Assembly (NCBI GenBank): GCA_951217055.1
Contig: OX578276.1
Span: 64,915,144 to 64,979,143 of the forward strand
Direction of reading: 5' to 3'
DNA from: Gerris lacustris
Taxonomy: Eukaryota; Arthropoda; Insecta; Hemiptera; Gerridae
DNA: 64,000 nucleotides
The notes under the pieces are model-generated. The model made no database searches. It was not told the DNA's origin and was given only the letters and a program-made list of their open reading frames with translations. Both the position numbers and the translations under genes were made by a program. Below are positions 57,888 through 64,000 of this stretch, piece after piece. Numbering within the stretch: position 1 is the stretch's first letter; every line of letters starts with the position of its first letter.

Positions 57888-58766
57888 TGTAATGGGGGGA
57901 AACGCGGCCTAGGACCCCCGAAACGTAAATATGCATTCGCATTTAATCCAAAGTGAATAAGAGTCAGTAGAAATGTGTGGGAGTTAGGCGGGGCAGAGCG
58001 CGGTCAGCACATTCTCGGCCGTCCCACCCCGAGACGGAGGCCGGGAGGCGTGGGGAAAAAGAGCGGGAGCTCAGTCTTGTGCTAGATTGATGCGAGTGAA
58101 CATATATATATATACCAAGTGCTAGGAGCAGGCGAGCGAGACTCAGTATGGACTATATTGGATTAGTACTTTTCCTGATACCCGGTATCTGTGAGTAAAT
58201 GAAATGAGCTATAATTACTCCCCTTTTTGTTCCTTCTCTGGTTGGTAGGTGGCGACCTATAGTAAAGGGAAAGTTAGCGAGTGCTACAAAACACTAGGTT
58301 AATTATATGCATTAATAGTAGTTAGGATATTGTGGAAATACTAAATCATTTGTTTTACTAAAGGGGTAAGATATAGGGGGTTTTATAATGAAAGATATTG
58401 GTGTTATGCTTGATTTTCCTTAATTAAATATAATGAAAGTAATAGATGATGGGATGTGTTAACTAGATATAATATACCTAATAATTAAATGAAAGTAATA
58501 ATTAGTATAATATAACCCAACTCATAATTAATTGAATGTATCAATTAAGAGTAATATAACCCGTAATTAATTGAAAGTGTTGATTGAATATACAAGTTAT
58601 AGTTGATTTTTATTAATAAACAAGATATATTTTATAAAGTTTCTTTTATTAATTAAACATTTGTCAAATAAAAATAATATACTTTTAAGTTGTAAGAAAA
58701 TTATATATGTTTCGTTCTATGGAGTAATTATTCTTTATTTAGTATAAGACCCCTAGCCCCATTACA
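57888..58766 (+). repeat. 3' LTR of the gypsy element (879 bp)
   Basis: Same ends as the 5' LTR (TGTAATGGGG...CCCCATTACA). It is 46 bp shorter: 6 bp in the TA microsatellite and 40 bp missing after 58330. Apart from these I noticed a single C/T difference (near 58608). It contains the same ATG exon and GTGAGT donor at 58148-58196. The target duplication AGGTA follows at 58767-58771. Confidence 0.95.
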
Positions 58767-59204
58767 AGGTATATATTTAAGTTTGTTCCATGTTGTAAGT
58801 GACTTATAGCGTGCTTATGTGAGATCTTTGTAAAATTTTGGAAATATAGATTATTATTTGCATATTGCTTTATAGTGTAAATATTTCTGTGAATATATTA
58901 TAATTGACATATTTTAGTTTATTTAATCCTCATGAAGTTCAAAAAATTAAAAACTATTTAATTTTTGCTACTTCTGTCTACATCACAAATATTTACACTA
59001 TACACTAAATGACACAAATTTGTGATGTGCACAATAAAAAAGTACCAAACATTAAATAGTTTTTTTTTTATTTTTTAAACATGAGTAACTATTGCAAAAT
59101 CTCAGCCGAAACTTCGAATTACTCCTGAAGTTCTTTTTATTACTGAGCAAGCAGCCAATGAGTGATATTGAAAATGTAAATGAAAAAAAAAAAATATATA
59201 TATA
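58767..59204. other. Flank of the gypsy insertion with small inverted repeats
   Basis: After the target duplication the sequence is AT-rich. TATAGTGTAAATATTT (58871-58886) is repeated inverted at 58987-59002, and ATTAAATAGTTTTTT-type ends are inverted at about 58950 and 59053. This may be an old palindromic MITE. No gene. Confidence 0.4.
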
Positions 59205-59694
59205 TATTAGAATAGTTAAATGGACCACAAAGAGTATGATACAATTCGGATAGTGAAATTGGTCCTGGGGGGTCTTATATAGATGTGTCAATATTGAATT
59301 CTGTAAGCCAGTTGGTGTACCAGATCATAGGTTAACTTTGAAAGATTGTGCAGTTGTCATGTAAATGAAAGAAAATAATTTCACTAAACTTCATTAGTTA
59401 GTAGAACGAAACTAATAATAGTTAAGATATCTAAATATTTTATTTAAGTTAGAACACCATCTTCGGGGGAAATAATAATAATTCCAAGAATAACTTTTAA
59501 ATTTGAAGTTGGAAATAGAGGTGTGGAAATTATGCGTATAAGCAGTTCCCTTTAAAATTAGATTAGGTGTGGATCTCATTAGTACTTTGTAGTATTATAT
59601 TTAATGAAATAGCCTACTCAATTATCTAATATGATAGTAATATGTATAAAATAGTAATAATACATCCACTGATTGCAAGCATGAACCCCGCGCG
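59205..59694. repeat. Right member of the distant inverted repeat pair
   Basis: Reverse complement of 37064-37615 with small indels. It ends in the palindromic CCCCGCGCGAAGCGCGGGG (59686-59704), of which only the first half is preserved in the left copy. Confidence 0.85.
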
Positions 59695-60239
59695 AAGCGC
59701 GGGGCGAATGCTTGTTACATTAATAATTGGAATATGTAATATTATTAATTAAACACCATTAAAACAATGTAAGCTTTGAATATTGATTCAACTTAATAAA
59801 TTATTATTAATTATTTACTCTCTGCATACGAATTTATACTAAATTGGAGTAGATAATTTTTTTTGTAAAAAAAAGGATTTTGTTTGGATATCACAAGTTG
59901 ACACTTGGCATTTGAATGTAATAAGTACATATTTTAATTTTTAATAAATTTTAATACCCAAAGTTAAAGACTAACTGTAACAACGTTTTATCATCATGCT
60001 GTCCGGGGCCTCAATGATCTTTACTCTTTGTCTTCTGTTTGTTTATCTGTCACACTCTACATAATATAATTGAAAGAAAATTTTCAAAAAATGTGAACTT
60101 TTCTCAAAATTTTAACATGAGGGACAAGTTTCGATAACAATATCTTATTACATATCAATGGAAAGTTCAAAAAACACAATATTTTTAAACGAAGTTCTTT
60201 ATGGCACATTACAGTGTCTGTAAAAAAAAAAAAATAAAT

Positions 60240-60720
60240 AATTGGCATTGTAAAAAAACGACTGTCACAAAATCGACCGATGACGATAACTAGAGTAAAA
60301 GCTGACCGATTTTGTTGAAATCTGGTATACATGTTGATTTTTCCAATGCCCAAGACGAGTTGGTTGGAAAACGTTACCCACCCAATTGTTCGTGCATAAA
60401 CATAAACTTCAAATGTGAAATTGAATTTCAGGACGGGAAAAAATTCAAACTTCATCTATTCAATGAGACAAACAACTATTTTAAATATTTTTTTTTTAGT
60501 AAAAACAACACCGAAATCGCTGTGAAGTGTTAAAGATCGCTAAATTTATAAAAGCGGACCTAAACCTTTAAAATAGAGAAAATAACTTTTTACCGATATG
60601 TTACTAACGTAACGATTTTAATAAAATAGAAACAGGCTTGTTAAATTTCAACCTGATACAAGCAGAGGTTTTTGTGTAGTGGAGTGATATATTTTATAAT
60701 TTAAATAAAGCAGTAGGCCG
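60240..60720. repeat. Copy of the 19.75-20.25 kb module
   Basis: Shares GATGACGATAACT-AGTAAA, GAAAT(T/C)TGGTATACATGTT, AATTTCAGGACGGGAAAA, AAAGCGGACCTAAAC and TTTTTACCGATAT with 19810-20160 in the same order and orientation. It lacks the GTCT simple repeat and has no coding potential. Confidence 0.75.
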
Positions 60721-62475
60721 GGACGTGAGGATTAGGGAATAGCCCTGTTCCCTCACTGTCCTACGACCATTATCTTTTACTATCAATTCATCATGATTAA
60801 CTAATTTCTCAATATTTAATACATGTTTATTGCAAGACGCTCGCTTCAATGATAAAAAAAATGCATTTATTTTAATTTTGCCGTAACTCCGCTAAGTACA
60901 AATACTTAGTTACTTTTAATTTTGTCTCTTTTCTAACTCCACCATGAATAAGTTGTTAACATCGTATACTTAGCAGTGTGATTTTTTTAGCAGTGTGTCC
61001 CGCGACACACTTTTTTATATATTGCAAACTATACAGTCGTCGTAGTATGGTGAATTTAGCACCAGTATAGTATGTTAAGCAAATAAAATGGTTAAAGTAC
61101 CTTAACAATAACAAGTGTAGACTATTTCTTACATAATAATTGTATTTTTTTATGTCTAAGTATAAAATATAAGTAAAGTACATTAAATAGTGAAAAAATT
61201 TAAATAATTATTGGAAATGTTATAGCTCTTTACCTCCTTAAAAAATAGTAGAAATAACTTTTCTTACAAAATGTATTTGTGTTCCTTCTTTGAGACTAAA
61301 TAACGTTTTAGAGTAAAGAGCTCTTTGCACTGTGGTTGTAGATGTTGAAAATCAGTTTTAAACTATTATATATGAGGTCTTATGGTTCTATGTCAACACA
61401 GAAATACTTATACTATCCTCCAAGAGATTATATTTTGATTAGGATAGTGATTATGTTTGGACAGTTATAGTTACTGAAGTCCCTTCAGTGAACATAAAGA
61501 CGCTTAAGCCTATTTGCTTAACCCTGCCCTCTTTTTGGGATCCCCTTCCTGTAGATGGGCGGATATTGTCAATACCCCACGTCGTTCAACCTAATAAAAC
61601 CACCGTTTCTTTGTAAGTTACTTGTTCCTTTTCCTTTATTCCATGCGACATATTATACCCTCCATCACACTCTACCTTGTTTTAATCTTTCTGTAAGATT
61701 GTAAAGGGATATTACAAATATTATTTATGATCTTTCTAGTAAAATATATCGAGGAATTCACTCAGCCATTTCGTAATTTTTAATTACTGGAATTTGTAAG
61801 TTAGAAATTTGTAAACAATGAAAGGGGAGAAAAAGGTGATTACATTTTATTTTGAGCTTTGAATTCCGACTCTGCTTGACATATCCTACTACTAGTAGCT
61901 AGGAGCTTCTGCTATGAATATAAACTAGCTACTATTTGCTATTATATCGCAATTTACTTCTGGTTGGTCTATTCACAGAACTTATTAACTTACAATACAA
62001 TTGCTGATTTTGATTTAAAAATGTATACTTGAAAATACAATTGTAAATTATTATAATATTACTGAAAATCATTATAATATACCTAATTAATAACTGTACA
62101 TTCTCAGAATGAAATATGACTAAAATGATAGATGATTTTGAATGAATTGTTATGGGACTAAACAGTAATGTAATTAAATCGCTGAGACGAAATTCACAAA
62201 AATTTATAAAGAACTAAAGGAGAGAAAAAAATGTTAAAGAAATAGTGAACTATACTTAATCCTTCAAGTAAAAGGTGTGATCCTCAAAGATCCCAGTGTC
62301 ACTTAATTTTTTCGTTGCATATGACTGCTTATATACTGTTAACCTTTCAGTTGTCCTTAATACCTGAAAGCAATAATGCTTATAATAATTTATAAATGCT
62401 TTTTTTTAGTTGTTGTATATTTTAATCTAGTGTACTCACATAATATGTATTCATAAATATATTCATAAAAATAAT
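60721..62475. other. No recognisable gene
   Basis: AT-rich sequence without a coding signal. A short CAGTGTG...GACACAC palindromic patch lies near 60985-61010. CAATGATA-type fragments at about 60850 still resemble 20460-20480. Confidence 0.4.
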
Positions 62476-62925
62476 CAGGGTGTTTCCTAACCTTGTTAGT
62501 AAAATGAAAGGGGTGAATTCTCTCCCAATTTTAAGGCGGAAATGTAATATATATTTTTATCGGATATAGCTTCATTTTCTAAATACAGTGTTAAAGTTTT
62601 TTGTTTTTTTTTATTATAATCTTAAATACCCTGTACCCGATTTTGTTGAAAATTGGCAGGTTATTGAAAGTAATAAGGGTCTAATTTAGTGCTAACTAGA
62701 TTCAAGTCCAGTGGCATCCCGGGAGGTTTCTTAACAAGTAATAATGCACAAGAAAAAGTGTACGCCACTGACTTTTCTCATTTCGATATTATTAAATAAG
62801 TTAAATCAACTATATCAAATATACAATTTTTTTTCTCTTGAATTATTTTCATATATTGCTTCCTTTTTAAGATAAAAAACAAAAAACACACTGATTCATG
62901 TCCAATGTCCATGAATAACATGAAC

Positions 62926-62960
<35 letters not shown>

Positions 62961-63340
62961 TAAATCTAATTAACTAACAAAAATTGGAGTTTACTCGTTC
63001 CATTTTCGAAAAAATCAATAATATGGACCTTTTAATTACTCAACATTCTTTTTTTGTTTAATACAAAGTGAATAAATAAAGCATTCGTTTATCAATTATT
63101 ATTCGTTAAGAAACGTTCCGGGACGCCACTGGATTCAGACCCTTTTCACTCACTAAAATAACGCTGCTAATTTTCAACATAATCAAGAAAAAGGTATTTA
63201 AGATAATTAATTAAAAAATGTATGAATGTATTTTGAAAATGAAGCTACCCCCGATGAAAATGAATACTACATTTTCTCGCATTAAAATTGGGTGAGGATT
63301 CACCCCTTTCATTTTACGAACGAGGTTAGGAAACACCCTG
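62476..63340. mobile_element. 865-bp foldback element, CAGGGTGTTTCCTAACC termini
   Basis: The left end CAGGGTGTTTCCTAACCT continues GTAAAATGAAAGGGGTGAAT. The right end is its complement (63296-63340, closing in GGTTAGGAAACACCCTG). Similarity between the arms continues in patches inward (CGCCACTGGA/TCCAGTGGCA, CTTAAATACC/GGTATTTAAG). No transposase ORF. The flanking bases (AT left, TA right) do not give a clear target duplication. Confidence 0.75.
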
Positions 63341-64000
63341 TATATAATAGACACTATTGTATTATGAAATTCAGTTTAAGTCGGTGCCTTTATTCTTTCT
63401 AGTAAATTTCAGAACATCTATTCCTTAATTCTTACTTTTTGTATTATGTTGTGTTTTATTCATTCTTTATAAATATGTTTTCCTATTAATAAAGCTCTAA
63501 TAATTTTTTTCATTACACATACTCTCTGAAAATAGATAAAACAAATTTATATTAGTAAAATAACCCTCAGCAAAAACTTAACCGTGAAATAAGGGCTATG
63601 TTCCACACCCCAACCCAAATAAGTCAGCCTGTCAAAGTTAAATGTTGATATGTACATTGCAGCCAACTCTATCCCTAAAAATGAAAACTTACAACTTTTT
63701 GAATTTTTCCTGTCAGTTACACGGCTGACAATAGCTACAAGTGTGCCAAATATCTAGTTTCTAGCTATTCTGGACTTATAATTTTGATGATAAGTGAGTG
63801 AGTCAGTAACAAAAATGCAAACTTTGAAACTCTCCCCTGTTGAAAAGGCTGAATATAGGGGGCTCAATGTTTTACAGTTTCCAAAACTGCTTCAGCTTAA
63901 ACTAGGTTTCAAATTTCAAAGGCCCATCGTAGAGGAAGCTGAGGTAAAAGGGTGAGAAAAACCAGGTGAATTGGTTCAAGTAAAGATACACTGAATGCAT
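63341..64000. other. No recognisable gene
   Basis: AT-rich. The segment 63720-63980 (CTATTCTGGACTTATAATTT, GAGTGAGTCAGTAAC) faintly resembles the CTGACTCACTGAC part of the 13-18 kb repeat family. No gene. Confidence 0.35.

Larger units (their letters stand above)
43132..58766 (+). mobile_element. Env-bearing Ty3/gypsy element, interrupted by a BEL/Pao insertion
   Basis: Complete element with LTRs 43132-44056 and 57888-58766 and a perfect 5-bp target duplication AGGTA (43127-43131 and 58767-58771). The order is LTR, tRNA-Leu primer site, gag, protease-RT-RNase H-integrase, env, polypurine tract, LTR. Without the 5,973 bp added by the nested BEL insertion it is about 9.66 kb. By eye the LTRs differ by one substitution and two length differences (a TA microsatellite and a 40-bp segment), implying a young insertion. 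TG...CA ends, gag zinc knuckles and a 5-bp duplication separate it from classical insect errantiviruses, although it also carries an env. This copy is inactive: a nonsense codon in gag and the insertion in pol. Confidence 0.95.

Overview
This is a gene-poor, AT-rich eukaryotic window, most likely from an insect. Pointers to this are BEL/Pao and Ty3/gypsy elements, a TCAGT-type initiator in an LTR, tRNA-Tyr and tRNA-Leu primer sites, long (TA)n arrays and abundant foldback/MITE repeats. I cannot name the species. I found no host protein-coding gene, rRNA or intact tRNA gene. Almost everything recognisable is a mobile element or its debris.

Layout. 1-5.6 kb: a decayed RTE-like LINE (2.7-4.7 kb) split by a small TTA-flanked MITE, then a three-copy tandem repeat. 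6.2-13.1 kb: two copies of a repeat carrying a tRNA-like B-box segment; an LTR with a tRNA-Lys-type primer site (minus strand) sits in the second. (TA)n arrays lie at 9.6-10.1 kb. 13.4-21.5 kb: one repeat family arranged as a ~6 kb inverted repeat with an internal 812-bp tandem duplication, plus satellite copies and a perfect 31-bp palindrome. 22.5-25.4 kb: a 159-bp TTA-flanked MITE and a 716-bp TA-flanked foldback element. 26.9-34.1 kb: broken Ty3/gypsy and RTE-type fragments. 35.3-37.6 kb: older members of the 13-21 kb repeat family. 59.2-64 kb: more of this family, part of it an inverted copy of 37.06-37.6 kb, and another foldback element.

The core is 37.8-58.8 kb. A LINE on the minus strand (37.8-42.7 kb) has ORF1 and ORF2 in the same frame, separated only by UGA followed by CUA-G, a known efficient readthrough context. 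Its ORF2 has two frameshifts. Next to it is a young env-bearing Ty3/gypsy element (43132-58766; TG...CA LTRs, 5-bp target duplication). Its gag has two zinc knuckles, gag and pol overlap in the -1 frame with a correctly phased CCCAAAC heptamer, pol is complete in domains, and a fusion-protein-like env follows. Each LTR also carries a 43-base ATG-initiated exon encoding a signal-peptide-like segment, ending at a GTGAGT donor whose phase matches an acceptor at the start of env. This copy is disabled by a nonsense codon in gag and by a nested BEL/Pao element (46833-52800, minus strand) inserted in pol.

The BEL/Pao element has LTRs of equal length (1262 bp) that look identical. It encodes one 1117-codon ORF that keeps Gag, zinc fingers, protease and the integrase ends but lacks reverse transcriptase, RNase H and the integrase catalytic core. 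It therefore looks like a very recently mobilised non-autonomous derivative.
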